A stretch of 64,000 bases of DNA from Chara braunii (lineage: Eukaryota; Streptophyta; Charophyceae; Charales; Characeae). Both the position numbers and the translations under genes were made by a program. This document shows positions 25,501 to 34,640 of this stretch, in pieces. The notes beneath the pieces were generated by a model. It had not been told where the DNA came from. It did no database searches and saw only the letters and a list, made by a program, of their open reading frames with translations. Where the stretch lies: NCBI GenBank assembly GCA_003427395.1, contig BFEA01000004.1:948857-1012856 (forward strand). Direction: 5' to 3'. Each line of letters starts with the position of its first letter. The first letter of the stretch is position 1.

Positions 25501-28500
25501 TATGGCCTGCCTCTAGCTGGCAAGTGCACCAAAGTTTCAATGCAAATTTGGCAAGGAATCGTCAGAAAACCTTCATCTAAGTTGTGGTTCCTTCTTTCTG
25601 AAAAGTATAATCACCAGCTTGTTGTCTCCTATGCCTTTCAGGATGAGTTTCTTGTCTTCTGTTTAGTTGGTTATAATAATCTTTTTGCACTATGTCAATT
25701 TCTGCTCTTTCTTTCCTTTCCTACTAAAGCAAGGGCACTCTCTTCCTCGATATCCTCCTCTGAGGTCTTGGGCATAAGGTTACACCATTGTACATTGCTT
25801 TCCCGGCCGCTACAACTGGGGCACCAAGCCATGTGGTTCTCGTTATCTGTAGTCCTCAGCCGCTTTTCAAGCAGGGATGATTGCTTTCCTTTTCTTTTCT
25901 CTTTTTTTCTTTTCGCTTTCTCATTTCTTCGATTTCATGGTACTTCGCTGCTTTCCCTCCCACCTTGACTGGGAAGCCAATCAGAGTGGCATTCTCAATA
26001 CAATGTGTTTGTGCTATCGCCGTAGTCAGGCCCATTTCAGCAGCGGCGATTCGTTTCTCTTTTCTCTTTTTCTGTCATTCGTTTTGTTGGATTTCTATTC
26101 TGCCTCTCTCTTGGAATTCCATTACATTGTGGGGACCGTCACCACAGTTCACTTTCCCCCACTAGCGCAGATTCCTTCGAAGTGCAATAGTGCATGTTTG
26201 TTACGTTCTTCAGGGGCGCGCATTTGGAGTGCAGGAATGAATGTAGCCTATGACGTTGTGTCTGAACCCAAACTGTGCCAGCACTTTCATCTCCAAAGCT
26301 TGTGCTTACCCCAGAGTCTTTCATGGTTAGTCACTGTCGATCGGTCTGCTCTCATTACGCATCTCCTCCTTGGGTGCCAATGGAGAGATTGAGGATGGGC
26401 GGCTTGGTTACAGAAATATGACAATGAAGGGGACGTGCGTGGCCATCTTTGTGCCGTTGGGTTGTCTCGCACATGGTATGCTGAGCCGTGTGGAATGTTG
26501 GCATTTATCACAGGTCGACAGTTCCTGACTGTGTGTGAGCTTTTGGCTTTAGCTCCTCTTCTGAGCTCCTGTTTGTGTCCCGTATTTAGTGTGTCACCGT
26601 CACTGATGTGAGTGTCTTTATTTTGTTTTCCTTATCTGCTGGGCTTGTGTAGATGTTATGCACCCGGACCCAGCAGATTAAGTGTAGCACAGTTTGTGCC
26701 ATCTTGCTCTTAAGTGTAGCACAGTTTGTGCTATCTTGCTCTAAGGTCACAACTACATTTCAGAGGCTTCTGGACTCCAGGAGGGCCTGCCTTTTTCGTG
26801 ATGACCTGTAGTGGCCTGTCTGCTGCTATGGATTTTCTTGGAGCTACAGACCCTGCCCTCAGTTTTACTGGATTTAGTGGTGGGTATGAAGCCCCGTTGC
26901 CTCCGAGCCTGGTCTACCAAACCTTGCCTCTGCCGGCAGAGGCAGGCCATTGGTCCAGGCTGTGGAGCGGCGATGAGGGCCGGCTTGCAATGGCATCTAG
27001 TTTTTATTTCGCCTCTGTTCACCATGGATTTCGTGTTGGTTTGAATGTTCCTCAGATCCGACCTTCCCCCACCAGAGCTACAAAGCGAAGATATTCACGC
27101 TGCCTTTGTACGTGCTGCTGCATTATGATTTTTCAGCGGTGTCGGGTGCAGACCCGGCTGAATATAGATGGGCTTTATGGTGAACCTTCGACGCCTCAGG
27201 CTAAAAGAGCAACATCAGGAGTCATGGAGCGTCCTACCAGAGACGTTGATACAGTCAGGCTGGATGATCTTACTATGCCTGGTCAACCACTGAGGCTCGG
27301 TGAGAGCCATTTCAGTGCCTCCTGGCCTCTATAGCAAACCCAGATATAGAAGACTGGCCCACGTACTCCGCCAGTTGAAAGTAACCTGCACCAATTGTGC
27401 CTGTTACTTCACTTTTAAGTGAAAGTTGTGAAACCTGTGGCAGTGCTCCAGCTCCCTAAGGTTCTAGCCAACAAACGTGAAGGAGATTAAAATGGGGTGA
27501 ACACCTGCACAACAGTCTGAACGGAAACCAACACACGAGGGGAACGGAAACCAACACACGAGGGGAATACCATGTTAAAGCTCGCTAAGGGGATTTTGGT
27601 TGAGAGGCACCCTTGACTTGGGACACCATTTGAGCAACATCCGTGTCTTGTTAGAACGTCTTAGTGTGTAAATTTACTACAAAACAAACTTTTTTTTCTC
27701 TCTTCTCTGTGAATCTCGACCTGCATTTGAGCGGCGTCCAACAATGAGTGCCATAGGATGCCGATAATGCATTTCGTTATAGATCCCCTAGCTTAGTGTG
27801 TAAATTTACTACAAAACAAACTTTTTTTTCTCTCTTCTCTGTGAATCTCTGCCTGCATTTGAGCGGCGTCCAACAATGAGTGCCATAGGATGCTGAGAAT
27901 GCATTTTGTTACAGATCCCCTAGCTTACTCAGGACATTCTCCATAGTAGGGGGTATCACTTTAATCTTGAAAGTGTCTTTCTGATCCCCCCCCGCCTGCC
28001 CCCCCCTCCCCCCCCGCAATCCCCTCTTTCCCTTCCCTTCTCTTTAGCTGAGTGCGCTGCAGGTTCTTCACAATGACTTTTAATACCATTAGTTTGGGCC
28101 TGAGCTGCTGTACTGTGACACGACTAAAATCATGTTTGATTGAGTGCAAGATTATATCATTATACATATTCTTGCACTCTGCAAGTCTAGGTGTGGTCCC
28201 TCTTACTCTGTTGCGCATTTATAGTGAACCACGTGCACATGCATGAGATAATGTCGAGCTGCAAATTTGCCCCTCCCCCCCTTCTGTGGCATTTGCTTTG
28301 GCAAGCTTGCTGTTCACAGTGAATGATATCGCTGTGTGGTGCATGTGCAGTGACAAGATTGTTGGATCAATCATCAAATCCATCAAGAACCCTAGAAGTG
28401 CACTGTGCAAGACAGCTATCATGGCCACTGCTGATTTGTTTCGCTGCTTTGGAGATGAGATGGCGGTCCATGTGGACTCCTTGGTGAGTACAGTTTCAGC

Positions 28501-31500
28501 CTTGGTTTTCTTGTGCTGCTATCTGGAGCCTAGAGCTTGTTTTGCAATCGCAATTGCGTTGTGCGAATATCTTGGATAGTCAGGAAATGCCTTGGTAATT
28601 GTGTTTCTATTTACACGTTTGGTTTGGCTAGGTGATTCCACCTCTTCCCCCCCCCCCCCCCCCCCTCTTACCCACCCCCGCTATTTCACTTGAATCACCA
28701 TTACTTCGGGCCTTTCCTTGTACTTTGATGAACAAGGAGCTGCGGTTAGGTTCAGCCTACTGGACCGAAGACGTTGTGGCCCTTGGCAGGCCCCATGCTG
28801 GGACGATTTAAAGGTTGAGGAGCCGCCAAAATTGGTCATCGGGAAAAAGAGGCCATATGTCGTGGTGCGCTAACACCTATGCCAGAGTGCTCTTAAGCGG
28901 GTGAGTGTAAATGCGCTTTTAATTGACAGATGTGTGGGGACTTGCTGCTCATCCGCACGTGCATGGGGAACCCAGATTTCTATAAACCAATGGATCACGA
29001 AAAATCATGGCAGTTGACAAAGTCCCAGCACTCGCGGAAATTATATGCATTTAGAGTCACATGACAGCACTTGTACCGTGACTATAACCGGTAAGCACTT
29101 TTCAACTCCTGCTTCAACCTTCCACGAGCATAACGAGCTGTTTTTGTTAAATTAGAAAATCAATACACAGAATACACAGAACCTAATATGAAAACCCGGA
29201 TTGAGGCATAGTGCATGGGATGAAGAGCAGTACTCCATACATGGGTTGATGATTACATGAATGGGCACAAAAGGGCTTAAACCACCAGTTCATGGACCCG
29301 TGCTATTCACCAAAACGAAGTACAGTGGAACCGTGGCAAGATGAACAGCGATCCGGCACGGTGCAGGTTTGGACGGAAAAGGCTGGTGGGCGCAAAAACA
29401 AAACGATTGAAAGCGAAATAGCAAAACAAAAAAAGAAAAAGAAAAGAAATGAGAAACGGGGCTTGACTGCACCATTTACTCAGACGCCCTGCCTTGCTGG
29501 CAGGGCACTAATCTTAGAAAGAAAGGAAACAAAACAAAACAAGAAAGAAAACAAAGACCCATTTTTTTGGACATAATACTCATCCGATACATTCAGGAAA
29601 GTAGTAGCGTGAGTATGCCCTGGGTGAGGGCATTCCTGTGAATGTGAAGAGGAGGAAAGAAGCAAAAGGAAACAAAGAAAAAAGGAATGGAGTATATGGA
29701 CGTGATAGCGGTCAGATACATTCTGGAAAGTAGTAGTGTGAGTATGCCCTCAGTGAGGGCCTTTCCTGAGAACGTGGAAAACGTCCGCCTTGCTGGCAGG
29801 GCACTAAACGAGAGAAGAAGGGAAAAAAAAAGACAATGATTTGGCCGTGATAGTGGTCAGATACATTCTGGACAGCACTGTTGTGAGTATGCCCTAGGTC
29901 AGAGATGCCTTCCCCCACATCTCTTGTCTGCATCTCTTTTCTGCGACTTTCATGAAATGGCAATGGCCTCTGTTCATCATTGCTCTGGATTTAGTTTTTT
30001 TTCTTTCTTCTTTTTTTGCTTGTCGTTTCGGTGCCATCTGCTGGCATGAGGTACAACACTCGAGTTTCAAGGTAGGCTGGTATTGGTACCAAAATATTTT
30101 GCTTTTCAGCCTGTCGCTGTAACAGTCGGGCTCGGAAAAGTGCAACTTTTGGTTCGTCAATATAGGTTCGTGTGAACCACCAGTATTTCCTGAAGTTGTG
30201 TCGGTTAAGAAGCCACAGTTTTAGGAAACGTACGCGCCACTACAGGAGCGCCCAAATTCATCCGACTAGAAATGTTTCTACTCTATTTTTTTGGGCTGCG
30301 GATAGCTGGGCCAAGTACTGGTGGTGTAACAGGGACCCCTGTTTTCAGCTCCTTGGTTAATGGGTTCAAAACTGAAATTATGGTTTGGGGGTCAAATTTT
30401 ATGTGTTTTTTTTTTGCCTGTTTTTGTTGTGGTTGGTGGCAAGTTTGATTAAAATGACGCTTGGGTCTTGCTATAAATGGCATGACGAATTGCCAGAAAA
30501 TTTAGGCCTCTGTTAACCTTGCTGTCTGTGTGTGACACGAAGGACCGGATGAAATAAGAAGAATGAAAGTAATCTGAGGAAGGAAATGGGGAGTGGGACT
30601 GTCTCATCAGAGAACATTGATTTCTTTCAGTTTTTACTTATTTTTTTTAACAAGGGGCTGGCCCCTAACCTTATTGCATCCATCTGATTCAGCCACATGG
30701 ACTAGGTGCCAACATACTAATGATCTCCCTGTAAAATGGTTTCATTTTAGGTGCGAACGTCTGCTAATGATCTCTCTGTAAAATGGTTTCATTTTGGCTT
30801 TCTGGCAGCTTCTGCAGCTTTTGCTAAAAGCTTCCCAAGATAAGCGGTTCGTTTGCGAGGAAGCAGAAAAGACACTCTTTGTTATGATAGAGTCTCTGGC
30901 TCCTGCTGCCATTCTTGAGAAACTCATCAGCTACGCTGCCCACAGAAACCCGCGAGTAAGGGCCAAGGCAACTGTATGTGTACACAACAGTGCTGCACGA
31001 CTGGTAAGTGTTTCTTTTCTCTCTCGCCAACCTCTGCCTTCCTATGAGCTTTTAACCTTTAATTTCATTCCTTGGTTTTATGGTCGTGAATCGAGTTCTC
31101 CTGACAATCTTTATCCAACTGAAAATAGGTACTGAATGTTGCTATTTTCTAAGATCTTTGTGTGAAAACACCATCGGCTCAGACATGCTTTCCTATGATT
31201 CTATTCTTCGACTCCCTTCTAAATTGGCTTCGACTTGTTCCACAAGGTGTGCTGGCTCTGTTCGAGGGTTTCACAAGAGAGTACAAGTTGTGACTGTGCC
31301 TTTCAGGCTGAGAATTGACTGAATCACGAAAGGGTAGTTCTCATTCTGGGCTGTCCCGTCCCAGAGGCGGTAGAGACGTTTTGCTTAAACCACCAGTACC
31401 CCAGATGGTCTTAGGCCCCCGCGTTAACGGCCTAAAGACGTGGAGGTACTGGTGGGGAGGCTCTGATGCGAATGCTTATGGACCTGCACGGCGCACCGAT

Positions 31501-32297
31501 TCAGCCACTGCGTTAACGGCCTAAAAACGTGGAGGTACTGGTGGTTTAACTGTTTCTTCTGCGATCCGAGAAAGGAAGCACTGCCCTCTGGACATGCCAG
31601 AACTGCAGGTACCCAGACCCTAGAAAGGGAAGCATTGCCCTCTGGGCATGCCAAAACTGCAGGGCAAGACGTCGTGGCCTGATTTGCCTGTCCTGCTAAG
31701 CCCGTAGAAAATCGCATTCAGGCCTATACTGCTGGCGTTATGCGCCTGCTTAAACGACTTCCACTGAGAGGCTCCCTTACGCAAAGGCAGATCTGCCTAG
31801 AGTTGGAGCCCCACTACAGACAGCCAAACTCCAGTCCCCACAGTCCCTCTAAATGGTCCAAACAATGGTCTCCACGTCTGGGCCTTCCTCTTGGACTCCC
31901 TCTAACCATGAATGATCAACTTCCTTGGGGTGGTTGGGCACGGGTGAGATGGGGGATGGGGTGCAGCATGAGTAGTGATAAGAAGAAGCTGAAGCCGACC
32001 TCCTCCTTTTCCTCCTGATCTTCTCCTCCTCCTCCTCGCCTTCCTGCTATTCCTCCTCCCCACCATGTTGTTGTTTATCGAAGCCAATCTTATAAAAGAG
32101 AGGTGGTAAAAAAATCGAGATCCAGAAACACTGCATGGCGTTCTGTGAGTTTGATCTGAACAACTGTCATTGTCCTGCGTTTGCAATAGGAAACAGACAG
32201 CAGGAAGCATTACCCGGTCCTCGCCTCAGGAGCTTAGATAACGTATGCAAAAAGAGGTGTAGGATATTTAATGAAACGAGCGTGGATGCACAGAGCA

Positions 32298-32358
<61 letters not shown>

Positions 32359-33277
32359 GTGTGTGTTCTCATGCTTGCCATGCAGAACGCCGCAAAAAAA
32401 GCATGACTGTGCCAGACTGTTTCGTCGGACTTTCAATGACTCGTTNNNNNNNNNNNNNNNNNNNNNNNNNNNNNNNNNNNNNNNNNNNNNNNNNNNNNNN
32501 NNNNNNNNNNNNNNNNNNNNNNNNNNNNNNNNNNNNNNNNNNNNNNNNNNNNNNNNNNNNNNNNNNNNNNNNNNNNNNNNNNNNNNNNNNNNNNNNNNNN
32601 NNNNNNNNNNNNNNNNNNNNNNNNNNNNNNNNNNNNNNNNNNNNNNNNNNNNNNNNNNNNNNNNNNNNNNNNGACGAACTGTTGCAGAACAAATCCTGCA
32701 GCAGCTAGACAACCTTGTTTTGGATGACCCCCTCTTGCCACAGTCGTTGTGTCCATAGAGAAGGAATCAATGCCGAGGAAACCCAAGACACCTGCTCAAT
32801 GCCGTTCTGTGATTATCCACCTGAGATTCGGCTAGCATGTGGGTTGCATCCATTGTGTCATGAGGATTATGAAGATACAGCGCGTGCGTCTTTTTGTTTT
32901 CATATGTATGATGACAGTCAATACTGCACTCACGTCTGACACCCTGACATGTCACGTCCAACTTGTAGACAAGTACTTGAACGGCAAATGCTTTTATAAT
33001 TGCGGTTGGCGTGCCCGTGTTCCTTGCCTGTGGGAGCCACGTTGCCTGTGATATCTGTCTACGCCGTGGCATTCGGTGCAGCAACTGTGGCTGTGAGAAT
33101 TGGATGCGATGCTTCCACAGTCCGCAACCGAATTGGTGCTGTCCGGTCTGTAGAGGTGGCCACCTACCATAGCCAACAGCTACTCCTCAACAAAATCATC
33201 CTGCAACCCGGGCACTGACTGACCTCTCGTGTCATTCTAGAGTGGTCTGCTCCAATGGTGTGTATACAGAACCTACT

Positions 33278-33368
<91 letters not shown>

Positions 33369-34640
33369 TTTCTCTCACCTACTTCCCACCATTATGTACT
33401 CCCTCTCCTTGTATACTTCCAGTAAACGCATATGAATGAGCGTCATTAAGAGAACAGACAAAACATAAGTTACGCTTTTACTCTGCCTCCTCTAAAGGGA
33501 CACGGGGATGTGGGCAGCTGGCACTCAAGCATCATCAACGTGGCCAGCCTTGTACGTGATAGGCACAGTAAGAGGAGAACTGCAAAAACAAAGAAAATGG
33601 GAGGCCTGCCAATGTTAGTTGATGAAAACACAATAAAAAGAACGATATGACGGATTTATTGTGTCTCGTATTGGTTTTACTGTTGGGTTGACCCATGTCA
33701 AGTGTGTTGCTTTGCTTGTATAAAGGTGAGATTCCTTGCTTGTATAAATGTAAGATTCCGGTGGTTTTGGATAGATATTGACTTTACAAGCAAAACTGTT
33801 TCATTGGTGGATTGCCTCATCTTAAGCATGCTTCATTGTCTGCAATAGAGGTAAAATTGCTATGACTTTGGATCTACTCATCTGGGTGGAATAGGGGAAG
33901 TTGTGGTGATAATTCATAACACACGTACTCGCGTACATCATTTGTACATGAGTGCATGGATGCACTTATGTGAAGGGCGCGCATGTACTCTGTGCAGCAC
34001 AGGTGTTAACAAGGTTGTGTTCTGGCTAGGGTTCAATACACAGTGGATTATAGTATGTGACTTTCTGGGTATCTTGTCTCACCTACACACTCTTTCTGGG
34101 TGTCCAATATCAGATGGGTAAGGGGTATGTTTTGCAATTGCTTCTTCCAGCTGGTTGTTGTATACTGACTCCCAAAATGTTTTTCAAAACGTGGCTGCCA
34201 ATGTACAGGATCCAGTGGGGATTATGCAGTTTGGACTTCCCACCTTGCTGCGTGTTGCAGGTGCACAGATAATCGATCAACTTCCTGAAGCCAGGGATTC
34301 TGGAAGAAAACTTGCTGTTGTTCTTCATGCTGCACACCGAGATTGCCTGAACTGCGAATGCGCGCCAAAGGCCTGGGAGGATATGTGTACGGACCATTTG
34401 CCTCCGAACACTGCCCACACCATTATCAGGTTGACTGGAGCAGTCGAGGCATCAGTGTCACCCTCCGGCACTCGAGAGGACGTGCCTGCGAACAATGGGG
34501 TTTCCTCTTCGCCGAAAGCTTCTTTGGGCAAAGTTTCAGCACAGGAGGGGACACAAAACTGTCCTGTTATCGCCGCGCCTAGTGCTAACAGAGATGCTTA
34601 TCTGGAATCGTTCTTGCAGCGAGCACCCGCTGCATCGTAA
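18083..34640 (+). CDS. TOG/ARM-repeat domain protein, five exons (whole gene span)
   Basis: The coding exons are 18083-18430, 25377-25483, 28351-28483, 30809-31003 and 34230-34640. They sum to 1194 nt, or 397 residues plus TAA. Every intron is GT-AG and phases match (0, 2, 0, 0). The N-terminus (about 95 residues) is low complexity. From FEYIQSEDLQDVPNPEECVS on, the chain reads as one TOG/ARM-helical domain: LDSKDWVVISEALNNVR, IKNPRSALCKTAIM, LLLKASQDKRFVCEEAEK, HRNPRVRAKA, QIIDQLPEARDSGRKLA. These blocks resemble small plant ARM-repeat proteins related to TOGARAM/CLASP-type TOG domains, which bind tubulin or microtubules. The tubulin role is inferred from family. The tail of about 90 residues is Ser/Pro-rich. 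The introns, 2.3-6.9 kb, are filled with repeats. An in-frame ATG at 18032 would add 17 residues. Confidence 0.9.
18465..18535. repeat. (GA)n microsatellite
   Basis: About 35 uninterrupted GA units in intron 1, close to the exon 1 donor site. Confidence 0.95.
18784..18857. repeat. (GTTATGT)n-(GT)n-(GC)n compound microsatellite
   Basis: Three GTTATGTGT-type units pass into a GT run and then a GC run. The alternating purine-pyrimidine sequence is of a kind able to form Z-DNA. It lies in intron 1. Confidence 0.9.
20441..20550. mobile_element. Small inverted-repeat element (family B MITE)
   Basis: The ends are inverted copies: GGCCTCGCCGCACCACTCGC on the left and GCGAGTGGTGCGGCGAGCC on the right, with complementarity continuing inwards for about 35 bp (AACATTCTG against CAAAATGTT). 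The core is only about 40 bp. Related ends recur at 40881-40970, 41447-41571 and probably 45796-45957. No transposase is encoded. It sits in intron 1 of the TOG gene. Confidence 0.7.
21853..21922. repeat. (CA)n(GA)n compound microsatellite
   Basis: About 24 CA units run directly into about 11 GA units, within intron 1. Confidence 0.95.
22521..22584. repeat. (GATT)n microsatellite
   Basis: GATT units, then GATAGATT units, in a wider stretch (22370-22590) rich in GATTGA and GACTGATT words. Confidence 0.85.
23500..23580 (+). mobile_element. SINE-like fragment (GGGACGCTGG family)
   Basis: GGGACGCTGGACCTGATTTC is followed by a GCTCCCCAC-CAATAGA-TGGA block and an A-rich end. The same series is seen at 39713-39804, and in reverse orientation near 43500-43555. 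It is a partial copy in intron 1. Confidence 0.5.
24887..25003. repeat. 59-bp exact duplication around a single N
   Basis: CAGAGGGTGGGTGGGAACC starts at 24887 and at 24946, and both copies run to CTAGACACCAATCC with an N at 24945 between them. An exact repeat on both sides of a single N looks like an unmerged contig overlap, not biology. Confidence 0.8.
25377..25483 (+). CDS. TOG gene exon 2
   Basis: The acceptor TTCTTCTGATGCAG ends at 25376 and the donor GTAAGT starts at 25484. The 107 nt encode TLLQRLDSKDWVVISEALNN to DISSI plus two bases of a Leu codon. The LDSKDWVVISEALNNVRQLA block is a TOG HEAT helix pair signature and joins in frame to exon 1 and exon 3. Confidence 0.9.
27661..27925. 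repeat. 132-bp tandem duplication
   Basis: TTAGTGTGTAAATTTACTAC starts at 27661 and at 27793; the copies, nearly identical, end in GATCCCCTAGCTTA. It lies in intron 2. Confidence 0.85.
28351..28483 (+). CDS. TOG gene exon 3
   Basis: The acceptor GCATGTGCAG ends at 28350 and the donor GTGAGT starts at 28484. The first base completes the Leu codon from exon 2. The 133 nt encode DKIVGSIIKSIKNPRSALCK through GDEMAVHVDSL. The IKNPRSALCKTA block is the most conserved landmark of the family and is intact. Confidence 0.9.
28647..28665. repeat. Poly-C run
   Basis: Nineteen C residues in intron 3; a second C-rich stretch lies at 27987-28017. Confidence 0.9.
29480..29915. repeat. Imperfect direct repeats with GTGAGTATGCCCT motif
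   Basis: AGATACATTCTGGA...GTGAGTATGCCCT blocks occur at about 29587, 29713 and 29857. The CCTTGCTGGCAGGGCACTAA block occurs at about 29491 and 29788. The spacing suggests a repeat unit of about 130-300 bp, with A-rich linkers. It lies in intron 3. Confidence 0.6.
30176..30325. mobile_element. Family A MITE (ACCACCAGTA ends)
   Basis: The left end ACCACCAGTATTTCC and right end CCAAGTACTGGTGGT are inverted copies 150 bp apart. No coding capacity. The same ends are found at 31386-31549, 42174-42349 and as single ends near 29279, 36900 and 46580. Confidence 0.65.
30436..30515. repeat. Dispersed repeat C, copy 1
   Basis: A segment containing GATTAAAATGAC, CTATAAATGGC and ATGAC-A-TTG, about 80 bp, closely resembles 39295-39380. 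It is in intron 3. Confidence 0.6.
30809..31003 (+). CDS. TOG gene exon 4
   Basis: The acceptor TTTCTGGCAG ends at 30808 and the donor GTAAGT starts at 31004. It has 65 codons from LLQLLLKASQDKRFVCEEAE to CVHNSAARL. LLLKASQDKRFVCEEAEK and HRNPRVRAKA are the strongest family blocks of the gene. A second in-phase CAG nine bases inside could serve as an alternative acceptor, removing three residues. Confidence 0.92.
31385..31549. mobile_element. Family A MITE with perfect 16-bp TIRs
   Basis: Ends TTAAACCACCAGTACC and GGTACTGGTGGTTTAA are exact inverted copies. If TTAA is the target duplication, the TIR is ACCACCAGTACC, which would fit a piggyBac-type target; other copies do not all show TTAA. 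An internal 89-bp duplication starts with GCGTTAACGGCCTAAA at 31421 and 31510 and contains an extra inner right end, so the copy is partly duplicated. It lies in intron 4. Confidence 0.75.
32301..32366. repeat. (GT)n microsatellite
   Basis: About 33 GT units with one GC interruption, in intron 4, 80 bp before the assembly gap. Confidence 0.95.
32446..32672. other. Assembly gap (227 N)
   Basis: Undetermined bases within intron 4. Any reading frame through it is an artefact. Confidence 1.
33281..33362. repeat. (CT)n microsatellite
   Basis: About 40 CT units in intron 4. Confidence 0.95.
34230..34640 (+). CDS. TOG gene exon 5 (terminal)
   Basis: The acceptor GATTATGCAG ends at 34229. There are 136 codons and a TAA at 34638. 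FGLPTLLRVAGAQIIDQLPE and ARDSGRKLAVVLHAA close the TOG fold, after which the chain (from about EVEASVSPSG) is Ser/Pro/Ala-rich and probably disordered. An earlier in-frame start at 34155 is intronic: upstream sequence does not align with the family and CAG at 34227 joins exon 4 in phase. Confidence 0.88.
   Translation, partial: FGLPTLLRVAGAQIIDQLPEARDSGRKLAVVLHAAHRDCLNCECAPKAWEDMCTDHLPPNTAHTIIRLTGAVEASVSPSGTREDVPANNGVSSSPKASLGKVSAQEGTQNCPVIAAPSANRDAYLESFLQRAPAAS

Noticed and set aside
32135-32758. Long plus and minus frames through the N gap
   Set aside because: They exist only because N codons are read as open. The GT microsatellite and gap explain them.
34155-34229. Upstream extension of TOG exon 5 to an ATG at 34155
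   Set aside because: The joined protein fits its family only if CAG at 34227-34229 is the acceptor. The upstream codons do not resemble the family.
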